Below are positions 12,801-24,239 of a stretch of DNA of 64,000 nucleotides, one piece after another. The first letter of the stretch is position 1, and the number at the start of each line of letters is the position of its first letter. Made by a program: the position numbers and the translations under genes. This DNA is from Pegea sp. RAD2-039 (Eukaryota > Chordata > Thaliacea > Salpida > Salpidae), in NCBI GenBank assembly GCA_034620365.1, contig JAQGEQ010000258.1, forward strand, positions 372,001 to 436,000. The letters are read 5' to 3'. Below the pieces are notes generated by a model. The model did no database searches. It was not told where the DNA came from and saw only the letters and a program-made list of their open reading frames with translations.

Positions 12801-15012
12801 ATCGGATTTTGGTTTAGTTTGTGATATTGGATGGGGAATAAATGAAGCAAATGTTGCTTGTAGACATCTTGGCTTTCGGTTTGTAGCCTCTCGCTTTAGA
12901 TTAGATTTGAATATACATCTTCTTCAGACGCGGTGCGTATAGAGCTCTTCATGGAAACTACTTCCATCGAACTCGACGTGAGTTTAAGCTGAGTGGAGTG
13001 AAATGTAGAGGAGATGAAGACTCGTTGGTTCAATGTTTTCACAACGGTTGGAATAATGCCTCATCGTGTCCAATGGACCATGAAGCGGGTGTTATCTGCT
13101 GTAAATATTTTGGACGTTTTTGATTTTCAGAAATTCTAGTTTTCATTGAAAGTCGACTTTGAACTTTTTATAAAGCTTCTCATGAAAAGTATTCCTGAAA
13201 TTTCTGCTTTTCCTTCAGTGACAGACCAACCAACTACTACACCCCCACCAACACAACCTTTGACGACAACAACGACGACCACATCAGTGATTGTTACTAC
13301 CGGAGCTTGTGGAAGACGACCTGATCATTCATCAAGTATGACACTGAGAATAGTTGGCGGAGATATTGCCCCAGATAACTCCTGGCCTTGGCAGGTATCA
13401 TTAAAATGACTTTTAGTTTAATAAAACTACGAGATAGTTGACCATGTTCATATGTTGTAGGCAGGATTATGGATTTACAGACAATTCAAATGTGGAGGAA
13501 CATTAATTAATCCATGTTGGGTGTTGACAGCTGCTCACTGTGTTGAGTGAGTTGCAGATGATTAATATATATAGTGAAAAAAGGGGTTATTGCCCTTCAG
13601 GTCAGCTTAAGTAGCAAAGGGTGGTCAAATTGATCCGTAGGACCTTGCAACAGATCAGCTCGGACAAAAAGAGTGTAAGCTTGACGTTTTTTTAAGTCCC
13701 TGCTCACCCACCTGATTAAGGGTTATTTATTAAGCTGAGGTTATCAAGAGACAATGACGTCATCGATCATAGGGTTGATCCGGCGTCTGTATTAAAAGCA
13801 GCAGAAGCTCTTCCTAAATCGAGACATCTGAGACAGTATTAGTGATTAAGATTGACAATTAAGAAATAATGTAGATTAAATTTTGTAAATTTACTTTTGA
13901 TGACTTAGCCAAAAAATTACTTTAAAATCCTAAATTTCAGTTTGCTACTCATAAATTTCAGTTTGTTAATTCCACAGTTTTAAACCATTCATCAATCAAA
14001 TCAAATGTTTGTAGTTTTTACAGATATTTTAACTAGATATGTGATAATCGAACATTCGTATTTCAACAGATTTTTATCTCACATTTTATTTCAGTGCGAG
14101 ATTAAGATTAGATGCTTATGAAGTGGTCCTTGGAGATCATAGAACGAAAGAACGTGACGATACAGAAGAGAAGTTTCAAGTATCAAGAATAATTATTCAC
14201 CCGGATTATAACACTGATACAAGTGATTCGGACATCGCTCTTATCAGGGTTTGTTGGTTTATTTTAGAAACAATAAAATCTTTTTTATCTTTTTACTAGA
14301 ACATCATAGATTTCAACAAATTCTTGAAATAATTGATTTGATAGAAACTTCTAATCATCAAATTTAACATACGCTATCAAATATTTCAATATTTTATTTA
14401 TTAAGATTCGTGACTCCAGTAATCAATGTGCTAGGTTGAGTGATGTTATTACAACAGCGTGTTTACCGACATCTAGTGGACAGTTTGGAAGAGGCAAAAA
14501 ATGTTGGATAAGTGGTTGGGGTCAAACTTCGTTTAGAGGTCAGTTTGCGTGTTTCACAAATCAATTTCTGATATTTTACTTATTTAATTGATCTTCATTT
14601 CTTACATTATTTAAATGAAAGATGACTTTGAACGTTTTTTGTTTGTTCAGCTCCAACACTATTTGAAAATTATCTGCATCAAGCCCAAGTTCCATTAATA
14701 GGCAATCAGGAGTGTTTATCTCAAAGTGGTTATGGAAAAATACTCACAGATAACATGGTTTGTGCTGGTTATTTACGGGGAGGGGTGGATACCTGTCAGG
14801 GCGATTCTGGCGGTCCACTTGTTTGTGAAGATGATTCAGGTTAAATATTTGCATTTTATCTTCTACATCATCAAAATGTTTCTTGAACAGGCTCTTTTTT
14901 CATTTGGGGAGTAACAAGTTTTGGATTTGGGTGTGCTGAGGCAAGATATCCAGGAGTTTATACTAAAGTTTTTAATTTTAAAAGCTGGATTTCAAGATCC
15001 ATCGAAAGTTAA
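9826..15012 (+). CDS. Secreted mosaic trypsin-like serine protease (SRCR-LDLa-LDLa-PAN-LDLa-SRCR-trypsin)
   Basis: Seventeen exons with consistent phases give about 788 aa: 9826-9904, 9969-10063, 10351-10499, 10663-10847, 10966-11118, 11595-11717, 11838-11989, 12068-12173, 12343-12444, 12689-12878, 12928-13100, 13219-13394, 13461-13546, 14095-14248, 14406-14538, 14651-14839 and 14891-15012. It has a signal peptide ([20 protein letters not shown]) and a Ser/Arg-rich stretch. The domains are SRCR (exons 3-4), LDLa (5), LDLa (6), PAN/apple (7-8, ending WDYYEL), LDLa (9) and SRCR (10-11). A Thr/Pro linker leads to the RIVGG activation site and a trypsin domain with His in TAAHC, Asp in SDIAL and Ser in GDSGGP. 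The Asp of [11 protein letters not shown] marks trypsin-like Arg/Lys specificity. The whole triad is present, so it should be an active zymogen. The LDLa end at 12444 has an in-phase alternative at 12468. Confidence 0.93.
13560..13850. repeat. G+C-richer block inside a protease intron, possible inserted element
   Basis: The 548-bp intron between the His and Asp exons is the longest in the trypsin part. It holds a block clearly richer in G+C than other introns here (ggggttattgcccttcagg onward, including TGACGTCA at 13755-13762). No long frame, no terminal inverted repeats and no second copy are visible in this window. A SINE or MITE remnant is possible, but I cannot identify the family. Confidence 0.3.
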
Positions 15013-15546
15013 TCTGCTTAAAATGAAGTTAAATATAATATCTGATGTTTTATAATTACCTTTATAACTTGTAAATTTCTTATTTTAGCTATCTTAAAAA
15101 GTTTTACGAAGAATAATTACAATATTATTTCCTTCTGTATGTTCATCTATCTTCATATGCTATCTATTCTACATTTTGTAGTTTATTAAAAACTCACTCG
15201 CTAATGTATTTCGATGAATATTTTGTGTTAATCTGCTATAAGACTCAGAAAATAAAATAGATACTTGAAAAGCTCCGGTTAAGGAAACTTCTTTCATGGA
15301 GAGCTTTATTATCTAAGCGCTGTTAGAGATTTAAGATTTGATTTTGCATTTTAAGTAGCCTAGAGGCATTTACAATATTCAGTTTATTTGAAATAATTTA
15401 GAAGGTTAGCAGAAAGTATTCCGGAAGATTTCTTAAAAATCAAAAGTTTCATCAAAATCTTCCGCTTTGAAGCAAACAAAAAGACCGAAACAAAGTTTTG
15501 TTGCAGACAGATCAACAAAAGATCTTCACTTCAAAGTTCTCTGGAT
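15013..15546. other. Convergent 3' region between the protease and the CUB protein
   Basis: No coding frame is seen. An AATAAA at 15251-15256 is a plausible polyadenylation signal for the plus-strand protease. The minus-strand CUB gene ends at 15547. Confidence 0.5.
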
Positions 15547-17124
15547 TTATCGGAAAATCTGGTCGCTATGAAGACCAGGAAGCCTTGCATCTCGATGCAG
15601 AGACTTTGAACTAGGTTTTGTTTTATAAAAATCATCTACAGGTGAATAACGACCTTCAGGTCGACAAGGTCTGTAAGATCTTCCCGGATTTGGTGGATGC
15701 TGTATTGTACGACTTCTACGTTGCTTTTTAGCAGTTCTAGAAGCTGGGATTCGTTGAAGATCAGCAGATGAGTTGGGAAGAGCAGAATTCACATTTCGAT
15801 TGTAAATGAGTTGTTTTGGTGGAATCGCTGGTGGTTTTTTGGGGGGAATCACTGGGGCTTGAGTTTGCTGAGGGTTCTTAATGAGATTGTTGTAAATTGG
15901 TTCTTTGATATCTTGTGGTGTAGTATCTTTCAACGGAGCACAGGCAGCAGCAACTCTTTCAAACGGATCAATCTCATTTCTTGGAAGATCAGGATCACAC
16001 TCAATCTCTTTTTTGTTCTCTTCTTCATTCTTCTTCTTATGTTCTTCAATTTTCTTCTTTTTTTTCTTCTTTCTCATCCAGAGGAAGTAAACAAGGATCA
16101 AGATTATGATAACGGATGCTGCAACAATGATGATCAAGTTAATGTCCAATCCCGACTTCTTCTCGCTTCGCTTATAATCGTTTTCTGTGAGCCGAGAAGC
16201 TGAAAGAAATTGATGTTTTATCATCTGAATTGAATAAGAAGATCAACTCACAGAATGTCATCATTGGCCGACTCGTCGTTGTGGTTGGAGGGTTTTTTTC
16301 TGAAATTCCATGAATTAAATTGGATCAAATGTGATTCAGCTTACCATAGAAGCCAGGTTTTTCGGATGTCTGTCTGAAACTTAGCAAAAAACCTCTACTG
16401 TCCCCAACAATTGCCATATCAATTTGAAAATCAATTCTAATTGTGTTTTCTGAAAACATATTTTGAAGCTTTTAACTTAGATGGATATAATTACTTTGAA
16501 TGAGTTTAGAAATCGTTAGATGTAAATTACATTGCAACATTTATAAGTTAATTCAAAAATAGTTTCTTAAATATAAATCAGTTAAAAGTTACTTGAAGAT
16601 ACAACATCGTATTCAGGAACAGTTTTGCCGCAAACTCTCTGTTGATACCTTCCAATGTTCTCATCAATCACAAGTACATAATTATCAGGACAACCCGTTG
16701 GATCAGTGCTCCTTAAAGACATTGCACGAAAAGATAATCGGATCCGTTTCTTAGGAGGCGCCTGAATTCTTAAAAAAATATTTGAATTATAAATCTAAAT
16801 GACCAAAGAAGTCTTTTTAATGAACTTTCTAAACGTACTTCCAAGAGCACCTGGTGTTCTTCGTGCTAACCTTTCTTGGAAAACCTTCACTTGCCAACCT
16901 GATCCAATTCGTTGAAGCTTTTAGACGTTTCACGCACATCCCTGTGTTAGTTTTGAAATGAGTAAAATCTTACTTATGGCTGAAATTATTGCTGAGATCA
17001 TAACACACTTACATGTAATTTCATCCACTGGTGGATCACCTAGCTCCCATGATATTAAAGGTCGACGTGTTTGGGATAAATTAAATAATATTGAAGAAAA
17101 CAAAAACACAAAAATCCAACTCAT
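15547..17124 (-). CDS. Type I membrane protein with one CUB domain and a Lys- and Pro-rich cytoplasmic tail
   Basis: Exons in transcription order: 17124-17013, 16917-16839, 16768-16593, 16449-16345, 16299-16252 and 16199-15547 (about 390 aa). It has a signal peptide (MSWIFVFLFSSILF). The CUB domain is recognised from RCSWKIQAPPKKRIRLSF, GCPDNYVLVID, VCGKTVPEYDVVSS and the closing GFLLSFRQT. A short Pro/Thr stalk and a transmembrane helix (LIIIVAASVIIILILVYFLW) follow. The tail starts with seven Lys, then has PxxP runs (APVIPPKKPPAIPPK), a YNNL motif and a basic C-terminus. CUB domains bind ligands outside the cell, and the PxxP runs could bind SH3 proteins (inference). The exon 1-2 joint uses a weak acceptor (taaaaaag) that I chose because it alone restores frame. 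The usual first CUB cysteine is not visible there. Confidence 0.78.
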
Positions 17125-17762
17125 ATGTTTAATTCTTAAATGTTCTTCAGCTGTCAAACTTTGAAGCCCACATTTAATCTCAGCTTTGTTTTCAGTCCGA
17201 GACACTAACAAACCTAAATCAAATCTAAAAGTTCTGCAAACTTAAATGCAAAATTTCTTAAAATCTTTTAGTAAAAATCATTTTAAAATCTCGTGATAAA
17301 AGACATTTTAATAAAAATAAATTTCTTTTAATGGACTCCTTATGCTAAAAAATTACTAATTTTCGAACTTTTACATAAAAATAACAACATTTATTAATTT
17401 GATAAATACCAACAACTATTTGCTGCTAAAATAATTTTTAAATATAAAAGACTTAGCTGGCTTTGTGCCTGAGGGTAACTTTGATATTTTGCGGGTTAAT
17501 ACGAGCTTCTTAGAAGTTAAAACCTAAATCTATTTAAAAATATATTTTTTTTTATATTTTCTGGCCTTAAATCTTGTAACAGACAAAAAGAGGCATAAAA
17601 AATTTATTTTGGTAAAATCTACAAATTTATACAGTGACACTTTAAACATTAAAAAAAAACAAAAGACGATTTCTTATTAAAGCGATCAAAAACAGTGTTA
17701 GTTATGTTCATTATTAATAAAGTTCAAAGACTTTACTGTCATCTTGTGGAAATCAAATATTT
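17125..17762. other. Spacer between two minus-strand membrane-protein genes
   Basis: AT-rich, with no coding frame. It should hold the 3' UTR of the upstream EGF-like protein gene and the promoter of the CUB protein gene. Nothing else was recognised. Confidence 0.5.
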
Positions 17763-19292
17763 TTAAGGTGTTAAGGTAGCAAGTGATGAAGTTGTTGAAA
17801 AAACTGTTGTTGTGTTGTATAATGTGCAATCATATCCATCTATATTTGCTGTAGAAAACATTTTAGAAAAAAAGTAGTTTAAATAATAAGAAAGTAGAAG
17901 TTATTTGAAATACTAAAAATAATTTTCAAAGATTAGACTCACCGGTGTTTACAGAACCATCATATAAACAAATGCAATTAAATTTTGAGGAAGTTGAATA
18001 AGAACATTTTGTTCTTCCAGAAGAACACGGACTTTGAAAGCAATTTAAGTTTTGTTGTAACTCTTCTTCAGTTTCTAAAATTTAAACTTTAAAGATATTT
18101 TTCGATTGATTATTGATGAGTTAATTTTATAAGGCTTAATCCAAAATTTTACAAAAAAACAAACAAACTTTGTAGCTGAGAGCCAAGTGTTAGTCCGACG
18201 ACTAGTCCAGTTATCAGTACACCAATCACAAACCCTGTTAAAAGAGCAGCCCACGCACATCTGGTTCTAAGGAACGAGCCACAACAAAAGCAACAGCATC
18301 GCGTTGTTGCTAGGCAACACGCTTCACAGCAATGAAGTTGATTGATGTTTATCGCAGCGTCGATAGTTTCATTGAGTGCTGATAAGTTTTCTGGATCTCT
18401 TTTTGCTCCGTCTTGTCCTTCAGTTTTACCAACAAATGGAAAAACTCTAGAACTCTGCAACTGAAGTTAACAAATTTATTTGTCATTTTTGAAGTCTCAA
18501 CTTTAAGCTGATACGCAAAAAGTGAAAAATTTTAACATCTTTGAATTACCTTTTTTTTTATAGGAAGATCTTTTAAATGTGATTCTCTTCTTATTTGAGA
18601 TCTTGAGTTTTGCGGGCTCTTAAAATAGAAATAGAAAGTAAAAAAACTTTGTAAATTAAAAAGTTTTTTAAACTTATTTAATTATTCTCTTTACCATTTT
18701 CTATCAACTAATTTTTCAAATAAAAAAATATCAACATTTTTAAAGATTTGTTCAAAAAATTTTCAGTTTCAACAAAACCAGTAGAAAGTAAAAAAAACTT
18801 CTAACATTTCTATCCGAGAAAAGTGTTTTTTGATGAATGTAGAAATCAGAGTTTGAGAGATAAAATTTTTGATTAAGTTCAGATGTTTGTGGATGCTCCA
18901 AGACACTCTCCTCTAGTGATCTTGGAGGAGGCCTCAAGCTAGTTCGAGTCAAACGGATATTGGGCGACGAGCTAATCGGCATCAAATTTCGACAACTGCT
19001 GAAATTTATCTACCTATTAATTTTTTTATTCTATCTCTCAATTCAATTTTAAGAAACACAAATCTTACCTAAAACTTCAACTTCAAATAGTTCTTCTTCT
19101 ACCTTATTTCACTTATAAGTAAATGAAAAACAACTCCAAATCACGTGACTTTTTCCAGGCAACGCAACAAAGTTTTAAGAGCTTATTATCATACTTAAAA
19201 AGATTTTATCTGACCTTTACAGGCGCCATCAGCGTTTGAGGTACAAGCGGTTGGCTTGGAAAAACTGTGAACTTGTCACTTGGTGGTGGCAT
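17763..19292 (-). CDS. Type II membrane protein with Cys-rich juxtamembrane region and EGF-like ectodomain
   Basis: Supported minus-strand exons are about 19018-18799 (SSCRNLMPISSSPNIRLTRT onward), 18625-18550 (SPQNSRSQIRRESHLKDLPI), 18465-18174, 18066-17942 and 17849-17763. The N-terminal cytosolic part is polar. A cysteine cluster (CCEACCLATTRCCCFCCGSF), probably palmitoylated, precedes one hydrophobic helix (WAALLTGFVIGVLITGLVVG) with no signal peptide, hence type II. The ectodomain is one EGF-like module, with six cysteines in CFQSPC, TKC, NCIC and YDC, and a short Thr-rich end. The 5' end is uncertain. An ATG at 19292 (MPPPSDKFTVFPSQPLVPQT) could be a first exon, but its joint to the next exon is not settled. 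The ATG in MPISSS is the alternative start. Function is unknown. Confidence 0.68.
19141..19148. promoter_or_regulatory. TCACGTGA E-box palindrome
   Basis: A perfect E-box core lies close to the 5' part of the EGF-like protein gene. If translation starts at MPISSS, the motif lies upstream. If it starts at 19292, the motif is intronic. bHLH-factor binding is inference. Confidence 0.35.
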
Positions 19293-19388
19293 CTCTAACC
19301 TTATCAACTTTATTTTTATTGTAACCAGTTTGTGTACTATTGATGTAGTTTTGGTTTGTAAACATCATTTATCAATGTGACATATTTT

Positions 19389-19396
19389 TGACGTCA
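19389..19396. promoter_or_regulatory. TGACGTCA CRE-like palindrome in a divergent promoter region
   Basis: A perfect CREB/ATF consensus palindrome lies about 100 bp upstream of the candidate start of the minus-strand EGF-like gene and about 430 bp before the plus-strand small frame at 19824. Its position suits a promoter element, but the same octamer also occurs inside coding exons in this window. Confidence 0.4.
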
Positions 19397-19823
19397 TTGT
19401 GCTTTAAATGTATATAAATTTAAGAACTTATGTACTTCAAAATAGACTGAATGAAATAGAATTCATGGTAAATATAAAAAGAAAAATAAACATTTCTATT
19501 GAAATATTTTGATGGCTTAAATGTTAAAAAAAATTTGAGTTTATTGCTGAAACTACTTATGCTACTTTAGTTTTTGTAAAGTATTATTGACGGATAATTT
19601 ATTTTAGTTACTATAAATAATAAATAACCTTATAGTATTTACGTGATGTTGACCTAGTTTAAGTCAGGTTTACAAACTCCGTACAAATATTTCTAATTCA
19701 ATAATCTAAAATCAAAGATTTTGTAAATTTGATAAAGATTATTTAATAAAGACAAATCCATTTCTAATAATTTTATCAATTCACAATAGAAATTGGCTTT
19801 GAAGTACAACTATCTACTGAAGG

Positions 19824-20055
19824 ATGACAAATACTTCTCAAGATATTTCGGTGAGTTTAAAATTTGAATTTGTTGTCATTGAAGTTGGTATTTGAAATTA
19901 CAAATTGATACGTCTTCGATCAGACACTGAAATACAAACGACTTCTACTTTTAGAGAAATCAAATCTAAAACTTGAATTCAAACCTAAATCTGCTCCAAG
20001 GAGAAATTTAAAAAATAAATTTCAAAATCTTTTTTTCATATTACAAAACTTTTGA
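19824..20055 (+). CDS. Candidate small two-exon gene (52 aa), tentative
   Basis: An ATG opens MTNTSQDIS, which ends exactly at a strong donor (gtgagt at 19851). An acceptor at 19923 joins in phase 0 to a 43-codon basic frame starting TLKYKRLLLLEKSNLKLEFK and ending at TGA 20053-20055. The joined product is short, basic and unrecognised. It is divergent from the gene at 19292. Support is only the splice signals and matching phase, so it may be the 5' end of a longer gene or chance. Confidence 0.3.
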
Positions 20056-20674
20056 AAAACAAATAAATTATCATTAACATTATTAACTGTTCAATTGAAA
20101 CTTGATTCAATAATATAAATTTTGATAAATCAATTTTGTAATATTTTTGATCGTTCTTTAATCAATATTTAATTAAATGAGCTATTAATATTTATTTTTC
20201 TAGAATTGAATGGTCACAATATTTTGTAAAACTCAAATTAATTTAGTTTTCAATAGGAAAAGTTATTTAAAGTAATAAAAGGTTTACTGAATGTTATTTT
20301 TTGTATCAAATCGTGTTTATACTGCTGTTTAACCAATTTATGATTTAATGAAAATTTATTTGTGCAAAACTTTTCATCCTAAAACACTAAATAAAAGACG
20401 AAGCAACTCATTATAGTGCAAAAAAAGATTCATAATATAAAAAATTAGTTTATTTTCAATATTTCATTTCGCATAAGAATCAGAAAAACACTTTTATTAT
20501 AATTAATTAAATTGATAATTCTAAAAGTTAAAACTTCTTATTTTCAGTATTAAAATAATTGAACTGTTCATTTTTAACTGCAAAAAACGATAAAAAGTAG
20601 AAACAAATAAGTGAGCACCTTAAGAAGAAAAAGTAGTGGCATGCTTCGGCAGAGAAAGAATTGATTTAACAACT
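20056..20674. other. AT-rich spacer, nothing recognised
   Basis: No gene, repeat or RNA structure was recognised. It precedes the possible alternative last exon at 20675-20754 on the minus strand. Confidence 0.5.
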
Positions 20675-20754
20675 TTAGTTTTTAAACCCGAAGCTGGTTT
20701 CATCAGTTGAGTAATTGCTTTTATTCGGTATCTGGTTTAATAATGACGATTTTT
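20675..20754 (-). other. Possible alternative terminal exon of the single-pass protein gene at 21593-23105
   Basis: A good acceptor (ttttaatttcag) is followed in phase 1 by a coding-like frame (KSSLLNQIPNKSNYSTDETS, then FGFKN and a stop). The last exon of the upstream gene contains a strong in-frame donor (G|gtaagttt at 21757) that is also phase 1. Splicing from there would replace the last 54 or so residues with this 25-residue end. Confidence 0.4.
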
Positions 20755-21592
20755 CTGAAATTAAAATTTTACATTGAACAGCTTTTACTGAATTGGTTTA
20801 ATCAACAAGTCACTTAAATATCTAAATAAAGGTTAGTAGGACTTTAGTAACAAAACTATCTATAGATAAAAACTAAAAAGATAAAATAAAGCTTGTTTGA
20901 AATTCAAACAGATTTTTCATCAAAATAATTGTTATGCTTTAAGTTTATAGATTTCTGAGAACAAATCTTTTACTAGTATTTTAAATGTAAAACTAATTCA
21001 TATAGCATTCTTGAAAAGTTCGTTAAAAAAAAAATTCTGTTTTTTCATTAAGATTTGTTTTTTACTCAGAAAAATTAGAAATTGCCTTTAGGAATAGTTT
21101 TTTGTGATATTGAAAAATTTACTTATCAAACATCAATTAAAAGACTTCAATTTGGAAATGTTATACTAAGTTTTGGTTTTGAAAATATCTTTTACTTAAT
21201 TTCTTTATATAACGTTTGTAGAAAATAATTTTATTTTTAACAATACAAGTAATTTTACAAACTGATTTCTTTATGAAAATAAGATTTTTTTAGTTGAAGT
21301 CAAATAAAAAGTTCATTCAAACATAAAAGAAAAAAACTGTATTGAGTGCATTTTTATATATAGATTACAAAGATATTACTTTATTCCAAAATAGTAGAAA
21401 AATTAAATTCCACAGACTCTGGAAAAAGAGAATTAACAAATTAATCTATTAATCTATAGCGAGTATTTACTATTTTTTGCAAAAATATTTGTTATTATCA
21501 TATTATATAATATTTCTTCAATATCCTTAGAAATTAATCTTCTAGTAGTTTCAACTGGTAAGTTTAAATAAATAATTATTACAAAACGTAAA
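20755..21592. other. AT-rich stretch with no recognisable gene
   Basis: I see only poly-A/T runs. If the alternative end at 20675-20754 is used, this is intron; otherwise it is 3' flank of the gene ending at 21593. Confidence 0.5.
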
Positions 21593-23105
21593 TCAAATTT
21601 GATGTTTTTTAAGCAGATTGTTCAAAGAAGGTTTGTTTAAGCTAACAAGATTTAGTTTTCTGAATTTTTCAGCAACCATCTTAGGTTCTTGAATTAATCC
21701 TAAACTTTCAACAGGTTTTCTACAAGTTGTTGAAAAATGATTTGAATCAAACTTACCTCCCGACTTAGAATTGTTATGGTGAAATGAGTTTCTTTCTTTT
21801 AATTGGTGGAAATGAAGAGAACTTTTATCATATTCGAGTTCTTCTAGCTCTGGCACTTCATTTAAAGTGCTTCTACTTTCTAAACATAAAATTACTCAAT
21901 TCAAAGCTCCAAATTTTCTTTGTCAAAGTTGTTATAACTCTTACCAAATTTATTGTTAGATAAACTCGATTGGAATGGAGAACACGGCAGAGACGAAACG
22001 TCTGTTTCAGTATCTTCAAATACGAATAAAAAAATTAATTTTATTTTTATTTTTACCTTAACAATTAATAATTGTAAATTTATAATAAAGGTGTTATTTT
22101 TTAAATTGGTTTCAATAATTTTTTTTAATTATTACCATCCAATTGTTTATTAGTTTAATAATTTTTTTTTGTAAATAACCCTCAGTTCAAGTCAGGCAGC
22201 TAATTTATTATCAAAATTTGTAAATTTAGAACTAAAATGTTAAATATCTTTAAATAAGTTTTATTAGTTAACAAAATTTAATTCTAATTTTCAAAAATCA
22301 TCTAATCTCACTACTGAAACCTGTGAAACATCCAACAGAAGATGAACTTTTTTTAATTCCACGATAAGATTGTTTTGGAGTTGAAGCCGGCTTATCAGAG
22401 ACTGCCCATAACCAGTTTACTCTTTTCATTTCCATTTCATCGACTTAAAAATGAAATTTTAGAAATGAAAAGCAGCAAACTTAGTGTAATTTTAATTGAA
22501 AAAAATGAGTCATTGATTAATTGGTTTTCTAAAATCAGTTTAAGCAAAATTTAAAGTAAAAATTAGTTGTGAACATTGCTACCAACAAATTTATCACATT
22601 CATTTTTATATGATTTGTTGTCAAATATAAACAATTTGCTCAAATCTAATCAACCTTGTTAACAACTGAGAATAATAATTAGTCTTAAATTTCACCTTCT
22701 TCCTTAAACTTTTCGAAATTAATCTCTGATTTATTAAATGAACCCATTTGAGATGTTGACAATGACTTTAATTTTATCCTGTACTTGTACAACAAAATAC
22801 ACAGCACAATAACCAAAAGAAGAAATAAAGAAATCAAACAGGATAGGACAACAATCAAAATATCTGTAAGAAAATATAACACTAAAAGTTTTTGAACTTT
22901 TAAACTTATACCCGATTAATATATTTAGCTGCATAAATGTTGATAAACCTTTAAACAAAATACTTAATTACGTAAACAACTATAAAAATATTTATTCATA
23001 AACAAGCATTTAAATTTTATCTTTAAAAAAGCATATATAAATAATAAAACTTGCTGAAACAAACTTTAAATTACCTTTATATGATTCAGGTAAATGTATT
23101 TGCAT
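21593..23105 (-). CDS. Small single-pass membrane protein of unknown function (225 aa)
   Basis: Five exons joined entirely in phase 1: 23105-23075, 22863-22696, 22443-22321, 22013-21945 and 21879-21593. The extracellular N-terminus is only about 10 residues (MQIHLPESYK). A long hydrophobic helix follows (ILIVVLSCLISLFLLLVIVL), then a Lys/Arg stop-transfer and about 180 polar cytoplasmic residues rich in Ser, Asn and Lys. There is no cleavable signal peptide, so it is probably a reverse signal-anchor (type III) or tail-rich adaptor. I do not recognise the family. Five matched splice joints and coding-like composition make the gene convincing. The last exon may be alternatively spliced to 20675-20754. 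Confidence 0.68.
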
Positions 23106-23651
23106 TTTCAAATTTAGAATTTACTGCTTTTTAATCAACTAATATTTGCTGATTATATTTAAATGAAATCTGACTTTCAAATGATAGTAAAGTAAAAAAT
23201 GTCTCTAAGCTGACCAGTACACTAGTAACTCAAAAATAAAACTTCTGTTTGTATATTCTTACTTAAATACAAGCTTAAGAAACTAAAGTTTTAAAGTTTG
23301 AATTTTGTATCATTTCCTGAAAATTATTCATATTCTTCCGTTTCATGAGTTACAGTCTCTAACATAAAAAAGTTTTGAGTAAGAAATTTGTTTTAACTTT
23401 TCACTACACAGGTAATCGAAAAACCTTAAGTCTTATCTACAAGTTTTAAAACTAAGTTTTCCATTATTTAAATTTTAGCAGTTCAACTTCAAATATTGCT
23501 AATTAATGTCTAATAAAGTTTATTATTCATATAAAGAAATGAAAATACTTTAACAATAACATAATTATACAATTCTGGTAAAGTACATATTAAAGTTATA
23601 ATAACTCTGAACAAGAGTAAATATTACAAAGGCCTACTTCACCAGATGATT

Positions 23652-23804
23652 TCATAACTTTGAGAGAATTTCTAATTTTTTCTCATCACTAAATGTGTAA
23701 GTTACAATTTTATGAAAATAATTCATTTTCTTATGTTTAGAAACAAAATAAAAAGCAATAGATGTAATTAAATAAAAAAGAATAAAAATTGTTAAGGTTT
23801 TCAT
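23652..23804 (-). CDS. Short hydrophobic-start frame (50 aa), tentative
   Basis: The ATG-started frame MKTLTIFILFYLITSIAFYF continues into a Lys-rich segment and ends LEILSKL. The start looks like a signal peptide or anchor. It lies about 550 bp upstream of the single-pass protein gene on the same strand. There is no homology that I recognise, and in DNA this AT-rich a hydrophobic 50-codon frame can arise by chance. Confidence 0.2.
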   Translation of the reverse strand: MKTLTIFILFYLITSIAFYFVSKHKKMNYFHKIVTYTFSDEKKLEILSKL

Positions 23805-24239
23805 TTAGTTGTAAGACTGGTATCGTTCTAACAACACTTTAAATATCAAAATAAATCTTTACTAATTGAAAAATGTTATATATAAATCTTTGATCTTGCT
23901 TAAAGTCTCATAAAATTACCTACCTATATCCTACGTAACTAATCAATTTGGTAGATAAAACATATTGTAAATGGCAAAAAAACTTTCAGCTAATACACCA
24001 AAGCTATGATTGCCCTTTTAATATAGTTTAAGTCAAGATTTGTTAGGAGAAAATTAATTTAAGTGGAAGTCATAGCATGATGATGGTTTATATTTCATCA
24101 AACTAACAGTTTTTTGAAAAACTGTTCAACAAATATTTTTAACTTTTTCTAATATCTCAATTTACAAGTCAATAATGTAGTAAGAATAACTCTTTATACA
24201 GAGCTTTGATTCATTGAACCAATATTCCATTAATGAATT

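Noticed and set aside
15811-16203. 130-codon plus-strand frame over the CUB protein tail
   Set aside because: Trp/Phe/Leu-rich complement of the Lys/Pro-rich tail, whose own strand gives a membrane helix and consistent splicing.
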